Positions 42,596 to 52,596 of a DNA stretch of 64,000 nt are shown piece by piece. A program made the translations under genes and the position numbers. Position 1 is the first letter of the stretch; each line of letters starts with the position of its first letter. The notes below the pieces were generated by a model. It made no database searches and was not told where the DNA came from. It worked only from the letters and a program-made list of their open reading frames with translations. Source of the DNA: Nakamurella lactea DSM 19367 (GTDB taxonomy: Bacteria > Actinomycetota > Actinomycetes > Mycobacteriales > Nakamurellaceae); contig NZ_AUFT01000007.1 of the NCBI RefSeq assembly GCF_000426645.1, forward strand, positions 248,001 to 312,000, written 5' to 3'.

Positions 42596-45286
42596 ATGAA
42601 CAACAGTGAAGGCATCGGACTGTCCCGAAGGACCCTGTTGCGCAGTAGCGCGCTGGCATCGGCAGCGCTGGCGGTGGGCGCAGTGGCAACAGCCGAACCG
42701 GCGGCGGCAGCGGCTCCCCCACTGGATCTGGCCGGGCCGGTGCGCCCGGCGGTCAGGGTGTCGGCGGCAAAGAAGTCCATCCCGACACCGGAGCAGTACT
42801 TCGGGTTCAAGATCGGCTCGGAAGGCAAGCTGGCGACCTGGGACCGGATGGTCCCGTACTTCGAGATGATCGCCGAGCGCAGCAACCGGGTGACGTTCGA
42901 GAAGGTCGGTGATACGACCAACGGCCACCCATACATCCTGCTGACCATCAGCTCGAAGAAGAACCTGGCAAACCTGGACAACCTGGTTGAGCTGAACTCC
43001 AAGCTGGCCGATCCCCGCGGTCTGTCGCCGACCGAGGCGAAAGCCATTGCCGCTGAAAGTGTCCCGTTCTACTACGTGCAAGCAGGCATCCACTCCACCG
43101 AGGTCGGGAACTCCCAGGCGACCATCGACTGGGCCTATCGGCTGGCCACGGAGGATTCGGACTACATCGAGGGGCTGCTGGACAACCTGGTGATTCTCCT
43201 GAACCCGTGTCAGAACCCGGACGGTCTGGTGCTGGTCAACGACTACTTCACCCAGACGGCCGGTACGGCCTATGCGCGTACCTACCCCGACCTGTACAAC
43301 CGCTACAACGGGCACGATGACAATCGCGACTGGTTCATGCTGACCCAGATCGAGAGCAAGTTGAACGCGTCGATCCTGAACAAGTACCACCCGCAGGTGT
43401 TCCAGGACTCGCACCAGGCCGGATCGGGTTCACCGCGGATGTTCACGCCGCCGTATCTGTCGCCCTACGACATCAACATCGATCCGATCCTGGTGCAGAG
43501 CACCGATACCGTCGGCCTTGCCATGCAACGCGGGATGACGGCTGCCGGCATGAAGGGCGGTGGGTGGGGTTCCACCTACGACTACTGGACCCCGTCCCGC
43601 CAATACTGCGTCTACCACGGGGCGGTGCGGATCCTGACCGAAGCGGCCAGCTGCTCGAATCTCGCATACACGCTCACCAGCGACAAGCCGATCGGTCGCC
43701 AGGACACGGACATCAGCTTCATCCAGCCCTACGACAAGACGACCTGGTCGCTGCAGCAGATCGTCGACTACGTCACGGTGGCCTTCTACTCGGGCATCGA
43801 GTCCGTCGCCTACGACACCTTCAACTGGCTGTACAACTCGTGGAAGGTGGCGACCAACGCCGTCACCAGCACCGCACCCTTCGCCTACGTCATTCCCGCC
43901 GGCCAACGCGATCCGCAAGCGGTGCTGGACACGTTGAACATCTTCCATACCGGCAATGTCGAGATCAGCCAGGCGTCCTCGGCCTTCACCGCGGACGGAA
44001 AGTCGTATCCGGCGGGCTCGTACATCATCTTCATGCAGCAGCCCTACAAGGGATTCGCCAAGACGCTGTTGGAGGTACAGGACTATCCGCAGCTGTTGGA
44101 GTACCCGGGCGGGCCGCCGCAGCGTCCCTACGACGTGACCGCACAGACGCTGCCGATGCTGCTCGGCTTCCAGGCCACCGCCGTCACCGGCTCGTTCTCG
44201 GCGGCGGCCAAGAAGCTGAAGAACGTGAAGCCGGAACCGGTGACCATGCCGCCGGCCCCGCCCGCCGGGGGTGCCTACGTGCTCGGGCCGGAGTCGTACG
44301 GGGTGTTCCGGATCGTCACCCGCTTGCAGGCGCAAGGCATTCCGACCTTCCGGGCGGCCGCGGCGTTCAGCGACGGCGGCCGTGACTTCGCGCCGGGCAC
44401 CTGGGTGGTGCCACCGACCAGCGCTGCCCGAACAGTGCTGCAGAACCAGGCGCCGAAGACCGGGATTCCGGTCGGGGCCATCTCGGCGGTGCCGAAGGTC
44501 AAAGGCCTGCGGCTGAAGTCGCGGACCCGGATCGGCATGTTGAAGCCGGCCGGCAACGCACCGTCCGGCTGGATGATGTGGACCTTCGACCAGTACAAGG
44601 TCAACTACCAGGTCGTCAAGGCGCAGCACTTCGCCAATCTGGCCGGACACTTCGACGCCATCATCATGCCGCAGGGCGTCAGCAAGTCGAAGATCGTCAA
44701 CGGTCTGGACTCGACGAAGTATCCGAAGGCGGACTGGAGCTGGGCCTTCGGTGTCGGTGAGGACGGTTACGCCAAACTGGCCGACTTCGTCACCGGCGGT
44801 GGGACCCTGATCGCCTTCGGTAGCGGAACCGACACGGCCGTCGACCTGTTCGGGCTGCCGTTGACGTCGGTACTGCCGACCGAGAACACCGAGTTCTACT
44901 GCCCGGGATCTCTGCTCAGCCAGGAGATCGACACCACCAGCCCGGCCGGCTGGGGGATGACCCCGGACAACCCGGTCTGGTTCGACGGGGATGACGCGTT
45001 CGAGATCACCGACGCGGCCAAGTATCCGCATCAGGTGGTGGCCAAGTATCCGGACAGCGGCGAACAGTTGCAGAGCGGCTGGCTGATCGGCGGTGAGGCG
45101 TTGAACGGTGCCATCAACGGAGTCTCGTGGACGGTCGGCAAGGGCACGGTGCTGACCTTCGGCAGCGAGATCGCCTTCCGGACCTGGAACCGTTCCGAGG
45201 AGCGGATGATCTTCAACGCGATGTACAACGGGCCGGCGACGGAGCTGACGGCTACTCAGTTCTCGAACCTGAACACCGTCGTCTGA
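42596..45286 (+). CDS. Tat-exported M14-family zinc carboxypeptidase
   Basis: An 896-residue exported peptidase. A twin-arginine signal SRRTLLRSSALASAALAVGA lies at residues 10-29. The zinc site is His166 and Glu169 (GIHSTE), with His273 (DSHQAG) as the third ligand; NPDG at 207-210 and Arg244 (DDNRDW) fit M14 substrate binding, and LTEAAS supplies a likely catalytic glutamate. The C-terminal 450 residues form further domains, one resembling a glutamine-amidotransferase-like fold (WMMWTFDQY onward). It probably releases amino acids outside the cell, to be taken up by the transporter encoded downstream. Confidence 0.88.
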   Translation: MNNSEGIGLSRRTLLRSSALASAALAVGAVATAEPAAAAAPPLDLAGPVRPAVRVSAAKKSIPTPEQYFGFKIGSEGKLATWDRMVPYFEMIAERSNRVTFEKVGDTTNGHPYILLTISSKKNLANLDNLVELNSKLADPRGLSPTEAKAIAAESVPFYYVQAGIHSTEVGNSQATIDWAYRLATEDSDYIEGLLDNLVILLNPCQNPDGLVLVNDYFTQTAGTAYARTYPDLYNRYNGHDDNRDWFMLTQIESKLNASILNKYHPQVFQDSHQAGSGSPRMFTPPYLSPYDINIDPILVQSTDTVGLAMQRGMTAAGMKGGGWGSTYDYWTPSRQYCVYHGAVRILTEAASCSNLAYTLTSDKPIGRQDTDISFIQPYDKTTWSLQQIVDYVTVAFYSGIESVAYDTFNWLYNSWKVATNAVTSTAPFAYVIPAGQRDPQAVLDTLNIFHTGNVEISQASSAFTADGKSYPAGSYIIFMQQPYKGFAKTLLEVQDYPQLLEYPGGPPQRPYDVTAQTLPMLLGFQATAVTGSFSAAAKKLKNVKPEPVTMPPAPPAGGAYVLGPESYGVFRIVTRLQAQGIPTFRAAAAFSDGGRDFAPGTWVVPPTSAARTVLQNQAPKTGIPVGAISAVPKVKGLRLKSRTRIGMLKPAGNAPSGWMMWTFDQYKVNYQVVKAQHFANLAGHFDAIIMPQGVSKSKIVNGLDSTKYPKADWSWAFGVGEDGYAKLADFVTGGGTLIAFGSGTDTAVDLFGLPLTSVLPTENTEFYCPGSLLSQEIDTTSPAGWGMTPDNPVWFDGDDAFEITDAAKYPHQVVAKYPDSGEQLQSGWLIGGEALNGAINGVSWTVGKGTVLTFGSEIAFRTWNRSEERMIFNAMYNGPATELTATQFSNLNTVV

Positions 45287-45312
45287 CTCGCTGACGGAGA
45301 TGGTTCGACCCA

Positions 45313-45345
45313 GGTACCGGCGCAGCCCGACGCTGCGCCGGTACC
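45313..45345 (+). terminator. Perfect 13-base-pair hairpin after the carboxypeptidase gene
   Basis: GGTACCGGCGCAG (45313-45325) and its exact complement (45333-45345) flank the loop CCCGACG. It lies between the carboxypeptidase stop and the threonine synthase start, suggesting that the downstream operon has its own promoter. A T-run is lacking. Confidence 0.6.
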
Positions 45346-45387
45346 GCGGACCGTCGGAAACCTCAATTCAACAGAACGGACGTCGGC

Positions 45388-46683
45388 GTGCAAGCAGCAC
45401 AACAACAATGGACCAGTGCACTGAGCCATCTGGAATGCGCCCGATGTGCCACCAGGTACGACCCATCGGTGCCGCAGAACCTGTGCACCTGCGGGTCGCC
45501 GCTGCTCGTCCGTTACGACCTCGAGCAGGTGGCCGCCGGTGCGTCCCGGTCGGACCTTGCCCGCCGTCCGCCCGACCTCTGGCGTTACCGCGAACTGCTG
45601 CCCGTCCTGGATCCCGCCAACGTGGTGGGCCTCGGCGAGACGATGACCCCGATCCTCGCGCTGCCGGAATACGGTCGGAGGATCGGACTGCCCGGGCTGA
45701 TCACCAAGGACGAGTCGGCGCTGCCGACGGGCAGCTTCAAGGCCCGCGGTGCCGCGGTCGGCGTCTCCAAGGCGCGGGAGCTCGGCATTGATCGAATTGC
45801 GCTGCCCACCAACGGCAATGCCGGAGCCGCCTGGGCAACCTACGCGGCACGCGCCCGGATCGAATGCCTGGTGGTGATGCCCGAGGACGCGCCGAAGCTG
45901 ACCAGGATGGAGTGCGCGCTAGCCGGGGCGAGGCTGTTCACGGTGGACGGCCGGATCGCCGATGCCGGCCGGATGGTGCGACAGGCGGTCGACAAGGGCT
46001 GGTTCGATGTCTCCACCCTGAAGGAGCCCTACCGCATCGAGGGCAAGAAGACGATGGGCCTTGAGCTGGTCGAACAGTTGGGCTGGCGGGTGCCGGAGGT
46101 GATCGTCTATCCCACCGGAGGTGGCGTCGGCCTGATCGGGATCCACAAGGCGATCGGCGAACTACTCGCCCTCGGCTGGATCACCGGCAAGATGCCCCGG
46201 CTGGTGGCGGTGCAGGCCCAGGGCTGCGCACCGATCGTCAAGGCCTTCGAATCCGGCGCCGAAACGGCTGAGCCGTGGCCGCCGGAACAGGCGCACACCA
46301 TAGCGTTCGGCATCAACGTCGGCAGCGCGCTGGGTGACTTCCTCATCCTGCGAGCCCTGCGGGAGAGCGGTGGTACCGCGATCGCCGTGCCCGATGCGCA
46401 GATCGCCGCCGAGCAGGCCCGCTGCGCGGCTGTCGACGGAGTGCTGATGTGTCCGGAGGGCGCGGCGACGCTGGTCGCGGTGCTCCGGTTGCGGGAGCAG
46501 GGCTGGTTGGCCGGCGATGAGGAGGTACTGGTGCTGAACACCGGTAGCGCTCTGAAGTACGAATCAGCGGCCGTCGTGGCCGAGCCGCTTCGACTGCGCC
46601 AGGACGAGCGACTGCCGCCGTCGGCCACCGAGCCGGCGCCCGGCGGCCGGACCCGCTGGGGGACGACGGAGGTGCCGGGGTGA
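45388..46683 (+). CDS. Threonine synthase-family PLP enzyme
   Basis: A 431-residue PLP-dependent enzyme of the threonine synthase family. An N-terminal zinc ribbon (Cys17, Cys20, Cys33, Cys35) precedes the catalytic domain, in which Lys118 (TGSFKARG) holds the cofactor and [11 protein letters not shown] forms the phosphate-binding loop. True threonine synthase converts O-phosphohomoserine to threonine. Its stop overlaps the amino-acid ABC ATPase start by 4 bases, an unusual place for a biosynthetic gene; it may instead be a degradative beta- or gamma-elimination enzyme of similar fold. The GTG at 45388 matches the zinc-ribbon start. Confidence 0.85.
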   Translation: MQAAQQQWTSALSHLECARCATRYDPSVPQNLCTCGSPLLVRYDLEQVAAGASRSDLARRPPDLWRYRELLPVLDPANVVGLGETMTPILALPEYGRRIGLPGLITKDESALPTGSFKARGAAVGVSKARELGIDRIALPTNGNAGAAWATYAARARIECLVVMPEDAPKLTRMECALAGARLFTVDGRIADAGRMVRQAVDKGWFDVSTLKEPYRIEGKKTMGLELVEQLGWRVPEVIVYPTGGGVGLIGIHKAIGELLALGWITGKMPRLVAVQAQGCAPIVKAFESGAETAEPWPPEQAHTIAFGINVGSALGDFLILRALRESGGTAIAVPDAQIAAEQARCAAVDGVLMCPEGAATLVAVLRLREQGWLAGDEEVLVLNTGSALKYESAAVVAEPLRLRQDERLPPSATEPAPGGRTRWGTTEVPG

Positions 46684-47450
46684 CCGGCGGCGCGTCGCCC
46701 ACCGCCGGAGCGGCGCCGGAGCCGATGGTCGAACTGCGCGGTGTGCACAAGAGCTTCGGCGATCATGAAGTGCTCAAAGGCATCGACCTGCGAATCGCTC
46801 GCGGCGAGGTGGTCGCCATCATCGGGCCGTCCGGCGGCGGGAAGTCCACCTTGCTCCGCTGCGTCAATCTGCTGGAGTCGGTGACGGCCGGTCAGGTACT
46901 GCTGGAGGGCACCGATCTGACCGCGAAAGGTGTTGACCTCAACCTGATCCGGCGTCGGATCGGGATGGTCTTCCAGCAGTTCAACCTGTTCCCGCACTTG
47001 AGCGTGCTGCAGAATCTGACGCTGGCGCCGCGCAAGCTGCTCAAGCGGGAGCGCGCGGCCACCGAGGAGCGGGCGCATGCGCTGTTGGCCAGGGTCGGTC
47101 TGCGGGACAAGGCGCAAGGGTTTCCCAAGCAGCTCTCCGGCGGCCAGCAGCAGCGGGTGGCCATCGCCAGGGCGCTGATGATGGATCCCCACGTGATGCT
47201 CTTCGACGAGGTGACCTCGGCGCTCGATCCGGAACTCGTCAGCGAGGTGCTCGACGTCATGCGCGACCTGGCCGAGTCGGGAATGACGATGTTGTGCGTG
47301 ACCCACGAGATGGGATTTGCCCGAGAGCTGGGTGATCGCCTGGTGTTCGTCGACGGCGGGATCATCGCCGAACAGGGCGACCCGAAACAGGTACTCGACC
47401 ACCCCGAGCAGGACCGTACCCGCCAGTTCCTGCGCAAGGTACTGCGATGA
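46680..47450 (+). CDS. Polar amino-acid ABC transporter ATP-binding protein (GlnQ/HisP type)
   Basis: A 256-residue ATPase. Walker A is GPSGGGKST, the signature is [15 protein letters not shown], and Walker B is [12 protein letters not shown], all of the polar amino-acid transporter branch, followed by the [16 protein letters not shown] histidine loop. The GTG start overlaps the threonine synthase stop (GTGA). It drives the permease pair downstream to import one or more amino acids. Confidence 0.95.
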   Translation: MTGGASPTAGAAPEPMVELRGVHKSFGDHEVLKGIDLRIARGEVVAIIGPSGGGKSTLLRCVNLLESVTAGQVLLEGTDLTAKGVDLNLIRRRIGMVFQQFNLFPHLSVLQNLTLAPRKLLKRERAATEERAHALLARVGLRDKAQGFPKQLSGGQQQRVAIARALMMDPHVMLFDEVTSALDPELVSEVLDVMRDLAESGMTMLCVTHEMGFARELGDRLVFVDGGIIAEQGDPKQVLDHPEQDRTRQFLRKVLR

Positions 47451-47480
47451 ACGCCATGACCTCCAGGAGAGGAACCTGAG

Positions 47481-48446
47481 ATGAAGCTACGAATCGGAGT
47501 CCTACTGTTCGGCCTCGCCGTGGCCGCGACCGGATGCGGCGGCTCGACGGACAACGGCGACGGTGCCGGCAGTACGCCGGCACAGGCCGGCAGCAGTATC
47601 GAGGCGTCGGGTGGTGGCGCCAGCGGTTCCGATGGGACCGCGGCTGGGACAACAGGTCTGGACGTTCCGCTGCCGGCCGAGGTGCAGGGCAAGGGCAAGC
47701 TGGCGATCGGGGTGAAGTGCGACTATCCGCCGTTCGGCTACATCGACGAGTCGGGCAAGAACGCCGGGTTCGAGATCGACCTCGCCCACCAGATGGCCCA
47801 GTACGCGTTCGGGAGCCCGGATGCCCTCGAGCTGACCTGTGTCACCGGCACCAACCGGGTGCCGTTCCTGACCACGAACAAGATCGACCTGATCATCGCG
47901 ACCATGAACTACACCCCAGAGCGGGCCCAGACCATCGACTTCACCACCCCGTACTTCGACAGCGGGGTGAAGTTGTTGGTGCCCAAGGACTCCGCCGTCA
48001 CCTCGTTCGCGGCGCTGGCCGGCCAGACGGTGATCTCGATCAAGGGCACGACCGCCAGCATCTGGCTGACCCAGTGCATGAGGGACGTCCATCAGCAGCT
48101 GTTCGACCAGACCAGTGAGGCGCTGACGGCCTTGAAGCAGAACCGCGGCGTTGCCTTCGCCCAGGACGACACGCTGCTGGTCGACCTCGCCGCCAAGAAC
48201 ACCGATCTTGCGGTGGTCGGCGATGCGAAGGCCGACAGTCCGTGGGGGATGGGGGTTCGCAAGGCAGACAAGGCAATGTTGGACTGGACGAACGCCGCCT
48301 TGCAGAAGATGCAGGCAGATGACGTTTTCTGGGCGGACTTCCAGAAGGCCGTCCCGGACAGCGCGGTGCAGCAGCAGTTCGAGAAGTTCGTGCCGCGGCC
48401 GGCCAACTCGCTGAGCTATCCCGAGGGCGACGTGTTCAAGTGTTGA
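47481..48446 (+). CDS. Amino-acid ABC transporter substrate-binding lipoprotein
   Basis: A 321-residue lipoprotein. MKLRIGVLLFGLAVAATGC ends in a lipobox, followed by a Gly/Ser/Asp-rich linker of about 45 residues. The bilobed binding domain begins KLAIGVKCDYPPFGYIDES, typical of type-3 solute-binding proteins for polar amino acids, and NKIDLIIATMNYTPERAQ is the family hinge region. It captures the substrate at the membrane surface for the permease pair. CAGGAGAGGAACCTGAG precedes the ATG. Confidence 0.93.
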   Translation: MKLRIGVLLFGLAVAATGCGGSTDNGDGAGSTPAQAGSSIEASGGGASGSDGTAAGTTGLDVPLPAEVQGKGKLAIGVKCDYPPFGYIDESGKNAGFEIDLAHQMAQYAFGSPDALELTCVTGTNRVPFLTTNKIDLIIATMNYTPERAQTIDFTTPYFDSGVKLLVPKDSAVTSFAALAGQTVISIKGTTASIWLTQCMRDVHQQLFDQTSEALTALKQNRGVAFAQDDTLLVDLAAKNTDLAVVGDAKADSPWGMGVRKADKAMLDWTNAALQKMQADDVFWADFQKAVPDSAVQQQFEKFVPRPANSLSYPEGDVFKC

Positions 48447-48460
48447 GAGGCAGCTGACCG

Positions 48461-49186
48461 GTGCTCACCGAACCAGTGCCCGCCAACAGCGCTCTCGGCC
48501 CCGGCTTTCTCGCCGACGGCGGATATCAGTTCCACTGGGGCGTTCTCGGCGATCATCTGAGCGAGCTCTGGGACGGACTGCTGCGGACCCTGGCGATCAG
48601 CGCGATCGGGATGGCCGGCAGTGTGGTGGTGGGAGTTCTGCTCGGCGGCGCCGCCGCCCTGCGGATTCCGGTGCTGCGGACCCTGATCTGGCTCTACGTC
48701 GAGATCTTCCGCAACACTCCACTGCTGGTACAGATCTTCTTCCTGTACTTCGCCCTGCCGGACATCGGCATCAGCCTGAGCGGGTTCACCGTCGGCTGGC
48801 TGTCGTTGGTGCTGTGGGGCGGCGCGTACAACGTGGAGAACTTCCGGGCGGGATTCCAGTCCGTCGACCCGGCCTACGTCGAGGGCGGCCGCGCGCTCGG
48901 ATTCCCCCGGCTGGCGACCTTCCGCCTGGTCAATCTTCCGCTGGGTTGGCGGGCCGCGCTGCCGTCGGTGACCAACACCCTGATTTCGGTGTTCAAGAAC
49001 TCGTCGTTCATGATCGCGATCAGCTACCCGGAACTGACCGAGACCACCGTGAACCTCGTTGCCGTGAGCTTCCGGGTCTTCGAGCTGTTCATCGCCATCG
49101 GTGCCGTCTACCTGGCACTGGTCTGGTTGATGTCGCTCGGTGCCCGGCTTATCGAGCGCCGCTTCGCGATACCGGGAGGGTTCTGA
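48461..49186 (+). CDS. Amino-acid ABC transporter permease (HisQ type)
   Basis: A 241-residue membrane protein with about five helices. It contains the permease cytoplasmic motif AYVEGGRALGFPRLATFRLVN and the opening segment WDGLLRTLAISAIGM. It starts at a GTG, 14 bases after the binding-protein stop. It pairs with the next gene, which begins one base after its stop. Confidence 0.92.
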   Translation: MLTEPVPANSALGPGFLADGGYQFHWGVLGDHLSELWDGLLRTLAISAIGMAGSVVVGVLLGGAAALRIPVLRTLIWLYVEIFRNTPLLVQIFFLYFALPDIGISLSGFTVGWLSLVLWGGAYNVENFRAGFQSVDPAYVEGGRALGFPRLATFRLVNLPLGWRAALPSVTNTLISVFKNSSFMIAISYPELTETTVNLVAVSFRVFELFIAIGAVYLALVWLMSLGARLIERRFAIPGGF

Positions 49187-49187
49187 C

Positions 49188-49844
49188 ATGCCGGCCTGGG
49201 TCGGACCCGTTGCGTCATATATGGCACAGGGCCTGTGGACGACACTGCTGCTCGCCCTGCTGAGCAACGTCATCAGCCTGTTGCTCGGAACGGTCATTGG
49301 GACGCTGCTGGTGTTCCCGAACAGACTATTGCGCGGCCTGCTGCGCATCTATGTCGAGGTGTGGCGCGGACTGCCCATCATCATCATCCTGTTCTTCGTC
49401 TTCTTCGTGCTGCCGATCATCCACATCGAGGTGGACACCTTCGTCGCGGCGACGGTCGGCCTGAGCCTCTGGGGCAGCGCCAACGTGGCCGAGGTGGTCC
49501 GTGGTGCCGTGCAGTCGGTTCCGCAGGGACAGCAGGAAGCGTCCGCGGCGCTTGGCTTTCCCTGGCACAGCCGGATGCGCTACGTGATCTTGCCGCAGGC
49601 GACCCGCCGGGCGCTTCCGCCGTTGGTCGGGTTGGTGGTCAACATGATCCAGCAGACATCGCTGGCGGCGATCATCGGTCTGCTGGATCTGCTGGAGGCA
49701 TCGCAACGGTCGATCGAGCGGCTGACGCTCAGCGGTGGCAGCACGCACGCGGTGCCGATTCTCGGGGCGGTGCTGCTGATCTTCTTCGTGGTGTGCTTCC
49801 CGCTCACCGTATTGTCCCGGCGATTGGAGGGTCAGCGGCACTAG
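49188..49844 (+). CDS. Amino-acid ABC transporter permease (HisM type)
   Basis: A 218-residue membrane protein with about five helices and the coupling motif QQEASAALGFPWHSRMRYVI that contacts the ATPase. The ATG at 49188 is just after the upstream stop, with GGGAGGG as ribosome site. It is the last gene of the operon threonine synthase-ATPase-binding protein-HisQ-HisM. Confidence 0.92.
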   Translation: MPAWVGPVASYMAQGLWTTLLLALLSNVISLLLGTVIGTLLVFPNRLLRGLLRIYVEVWRGLPIIIILFFVFFVLPIIHIEVDTFVAATVGLSLWGSANVAEVVRGAVQSVPQGQQEASAALGFPWHSRMRYVILPQATRRALPPLVGLVVNMIQQTSLAAIIGLLDLLEASQRSIERLTLSGGSTHAVPILGAVLLIFFVVCFPLTVLSRRLEGQRH

Positions 49845-49958
49845 TCGACGCCGGACGGTGTGGCTGCAGTACCCGCGCCGGGTGAATGCCGCCACCGATG
49901 ATCTGATGAGCTGTGCAGCAGGCCATCATCGGGTGAGCGGACGGGAGAGCGGCGAGCA

Positions 49959-51230
49959 GTGAACGACCAAGCTGTCTGGCAGGCCGAACCGGCCGTCGTC
50001 GCGGTGCAGCGCCGCACAGTGCGGCTGCTGGCGTCCGCCCAGATCGTCGGCGGTATCGGGATCGGCGCCGGTGCCTCGCTCGGCGCCCTGCTCGCGGAAT
50101 CGGTCACGTCCTCGGAGTCGATGGCCGGGTTGGCCAGGACCGCAGCCACCCTGGGCGCCGCGGTGGTGGCGATCCCGCTGGCCACCCTGGCCGGTCGCCG
50201 GGGCCGTCGCACTTCGCTCGGCCTCGGCTGGGCGATCGCCGCGGTCGGTGGCCTGGCGCTGGTGGTCTCGGCCGCGCTCGACAGCGTCGTCATCCTGGTC
50301 CTCGGCATGCTGATGTTCGGTTCCGGCACCGCCACGAATCTCCAGTCGCGATATGCCGCAACGGATGTCGCGCTGCCCGCCCGGCGCGCCGGGACGCTGT
50401 CACTGGTCGTCTGGTCCACCACCATCGGGGCGGTACTCGGGCCGAACCTGTCCGGCCCCGGCGCGGCGGTGGCCGAGTGGCTGAACCTGCCGGAGCTGGC
50501 CGGCGCGTTCGTCATCTCCGCGGTGGTACTTGCCCTGGCCGCGCTGCTGATGTCGTTCCTGCGTCCGGATCCGTTGCTGCTGGCCCGACGCCGCACGCCC
50601 GCGGTGGTGCACCCGCCAGGAACCAGCCCACCGAAACGCAACGTCGCTGCGGCGCTGTCGGCCGTCCGGTCGTCACCGGTCGCGCGGTTCGCACTGGTCA
50701 CCGTTGTCCTGGGGCAGACCGTGATGGCCGCGGTGATGACCATGACGCCGGTGCACATGACTCACCACGGTGCATCGTTGGAGCTGGTCGGGATGACGAT
50801 CAGCGTGCATGTGCTCGGCATGTACGCCTTCTCGCCACTGGTCGGCCGACTCGCCGACGTCTGGGGACGGGTCCAGACGATCGTGCTCGGGCAGCTGCTG
50901 TTCCTTGCAGCCGCGGTACTGGCCGGCCTGTCCAACTCCTCGACCGTGCTGGTGACGGCCGGCCTGCTGCTGCTCGGGCTGGGCTGGTCGTGCTCGCTGG
51001 TCGCCGGATCCGCGCTGCTGGTCGAGTCGGTGCCGGAGCAGATCAGGACCTCGGTGCAGGGCACCTCGGACATGCTGATGAACGTGTTCGCGGCGATTGC
51101 CGCAGGGGTCTCCGGACCATTGCAAACCGCCTGGGGCTTCGGCGGTCTCAACCTGGTGGCAGCCATGCTGACGGTTCCGGTATTCGTGCTGGTGCTCGGC
51201 ATGCGCCGGTGGGTCGTTCGGGTGACCTGA
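49959..51230 (+). CDS. MFS transporter (multidrug or metabolite)
   Basis: A 423-residue protein with about 12 membrane helices in two halves joined by a Pro-rich loop (residues about 205-235). ATLAGRRGRRTSLGLG is a motif A-like loop, and YAFSPLVGRLADVWGR is its counterpart in the second half. It starts at a GTG with GGCGAGCA upstream. Standing apart, it has no clear substrate. It converges with the membrane protein gene, with only 13 bases between stops. Confidence 0.85.
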   Translation: MNDQAVWQAEPAVVAVQRRTVRLLASAQIVGGIGIGAGASLGALLAESVTSSESMAGLARTAATLGAAVVAIPLATLAGRRGRRTSLGLGWAIAAVGGLALVVSAALDSVVILVLGMLMFGSGTATNLQSRYAATDVALPARRAGTLSLVVWSTTIGAVLGPNLSGPGAAVAEWLNLPELAGAFVISAVVLALAALLMSFLRPDPLLLARRRTPAVVHPPGTSPPKRNVAAALSAVRSSPVARFALVTVVLGQTVMAAVMTMTPVHMTHHGASLELVGMTISVHVLGMYAFSPLVGRLADVWGRVQTIVLGQLLFLAAAVLAGLSNSSTVLVTAGLLLLGLGWSCSLVAGSALLVESVPEQIRTSVQGTSDMLMNVFAAIAAGVSGPLQTAWGFGGLNLVAAMLTVPVFVLVLGMRRWVVRVT

Positions 51231-51243
51231 CGTCGGGGTTGCG

Positions 51244-52527
51244 TCAGGGGGATGACGGGGATGACGCGACCGCTGTGCCGTCCGTCGGCCGAAGGGTCCC
51301 GTCACCACCGGGGAGCAGGGCCAGCACCACGGCCGCCAGCAGGACGGCCCCCAGCACAATGGTCCAACCCGTACCCAGGTCGGCGAACAGCAGGATGATC
51401 CCGACGATCCCGGTGACCGCCCATGCGGCGATCCGTCGAATCAGCACCGCATGCTCGTCGGCCGCGGGTCCCCAGAGCTTGCCGGCGAAGCGGCGCACCG
51501 CCACCGCGGTCCGACCGCTGGAGAACACCCAGGCGAGGACGGCGACCACGAACGCCACCGCAACCACGATCCGCAGCCCGTCGCGGAGCCCGCGCAGCAC
51601 GTCATTGAAGATCGCACTGATCGCGCCGGGGTGGGCGAGATCGGTGCCGGTGGCGGTCAGCTTGTTCTCCACGATCCGCAATCCGACCGCGAGCAGCAGC
51701 GATCCCAGGATGGTCGCCACCGCCACCCGGACGACGGCTGCCAGCCGGTCGACCGCCAGCAGCACCGCGCCGATCGCGACCACGATCCACACAGCGAAGA
51801 TCACCCAGAACGCGCTGGTGGCCAGCTTGTAGTACCCTCGCAGGGCGTTCGTCTGGGTGGCGTCGACCAGGTCGTAGCGCAGGTCGGTGTCCGGAATGTT
51901 GGCAGCCCAGGCGTGGCCGTTGTCGACCAGCTGCTGGCGGACCGCCGCGACCACCGGTTGCAGCTGCAGCGCAAGACCGCCCTCCTCGGTGAGCAGAACG
52001 CTGGTCCCGTCCATGATGGCGGTGAACTGTTGGTGCGTTGCCGTCTGCAGCCGGTCCCAGATGTTCTGGAACTGCGATGAGGTGAGCACCGAGGTCACCG
52101 CGTTGCGGACGATGCTCTCCAGGCCTTGATTCAACGACGACGCCAGGGCCTGGGCGGCGGTCAGCACTTTGTCCGGCATCCGCTCGAAGCTGTTGAGCCA
52201 GTCGATCAGCTGCTGATCCAGATCGAGGGATTCGACCTTGGTCATCACCGCCTGGGTCACCCGGTCCTCGATGGCCGCCTGTACCTCGGCCTCGTTGGCC
52301 AGCGGTGCGGTCGCGGCCACGTAGGCCTGTTCGTTCGACAGAATCAGCCGGGTCCAGCCGGTGGCAAGGGTGAGCGGGGTGAGCCCGAAGATGAGCACCA
52401 CCAACACCCAGGAGGTGATCCGCCGGCCGCGGTGTCGCGGCGAGGCACCTGAGGACGCGGCAGCGGCGGGTTCGGCCGCAGCGCCGGTCGCCGGATCGCC
52501 GGTGGGGATGGGTGCGGTGTCTGCCAT
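51244..52527 (-). CDS. Uncharacterised multi-helix membrane protein
   Basis: A 427-residue membrane protein. After about 35 low-complexity residues comes helix 1 (SWVLVVLIFGLTPLTLATG), then an extracytoplasmic region of about 190 residues that contains repeated amphipathic helices (EAEVQAAIEDRVTQAV), then four or five more helices from about residue 245 onward. The layout resembles actinobacterial proteins annotated only as hypothetical; no enzymatic motif is visible. The ATG at 52527 was chosen. Confidence 0.75.
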   Translation of the reverse strand: MADTAPIPTGDPATGAAAEPAAAASSGASPRHRGRRITSWVLVVLIFGLTPLTLATGWTRLILSNEQAYVAATAPLANEAEVQAAIEDRVTQAVMTKVESLDLDQQLIDWLNSFERMPDKVLTAAQALASSLNQGLESIVRNAVTSVLTSSQFQNIWDRLQTATHQQFTAIMDGTSVLLTEEGGLALQLQPVVAAVRQQLVDNGHAWAANIPDTDLRYDLVDATQTNALRGYYKLATSAFWVIFAVWIVVAIGAVLLAVDRLAAVVRVAVATILGSLLLAVGLRIVENKLTATGTDLAHPGAISAIFNDVLRGLRDGLRIVVAVAFVVAVLAWVFSSGRTAVAVRRFAGKLWGPAADEHAVLIRRIAAWAVTGIVGIILLFADLGTGWTIVLGAVLLAAVVLALLPGGDGTLRPTDGTAVASSPSSP

Positions 52528-52559
52528 GGATACATAGTGGGCCGCGGTGCGGTGCCGGC

Positions 52560-52580
52560 GCTCACCCGCCTGGGGTGAGC
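52560..52580 (-). terminator. Hairpin after the large catabolic operon
   Basis: GCTCACCC (52560-52567) and GGGTGAGC (52573-52580) form an 8-base stem with a 5-base loop. It lies 17 bases past the stop of the last gene of the leftward operon and upstream of the membrane protein gene, so it should end that long transcript. Confidence 0.6.
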
Positions 52581-52596
52581 CGCCCGCCATGCCGCG

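Noticed and set aside
42288-42599. Possible 103-residue gene ahead of the carboxypeptidase
   Set aside because: It would begin at a TTG without a ribosome site, has weak codon bias and runs into the carboxypeptidase start; treated as untranslated region.
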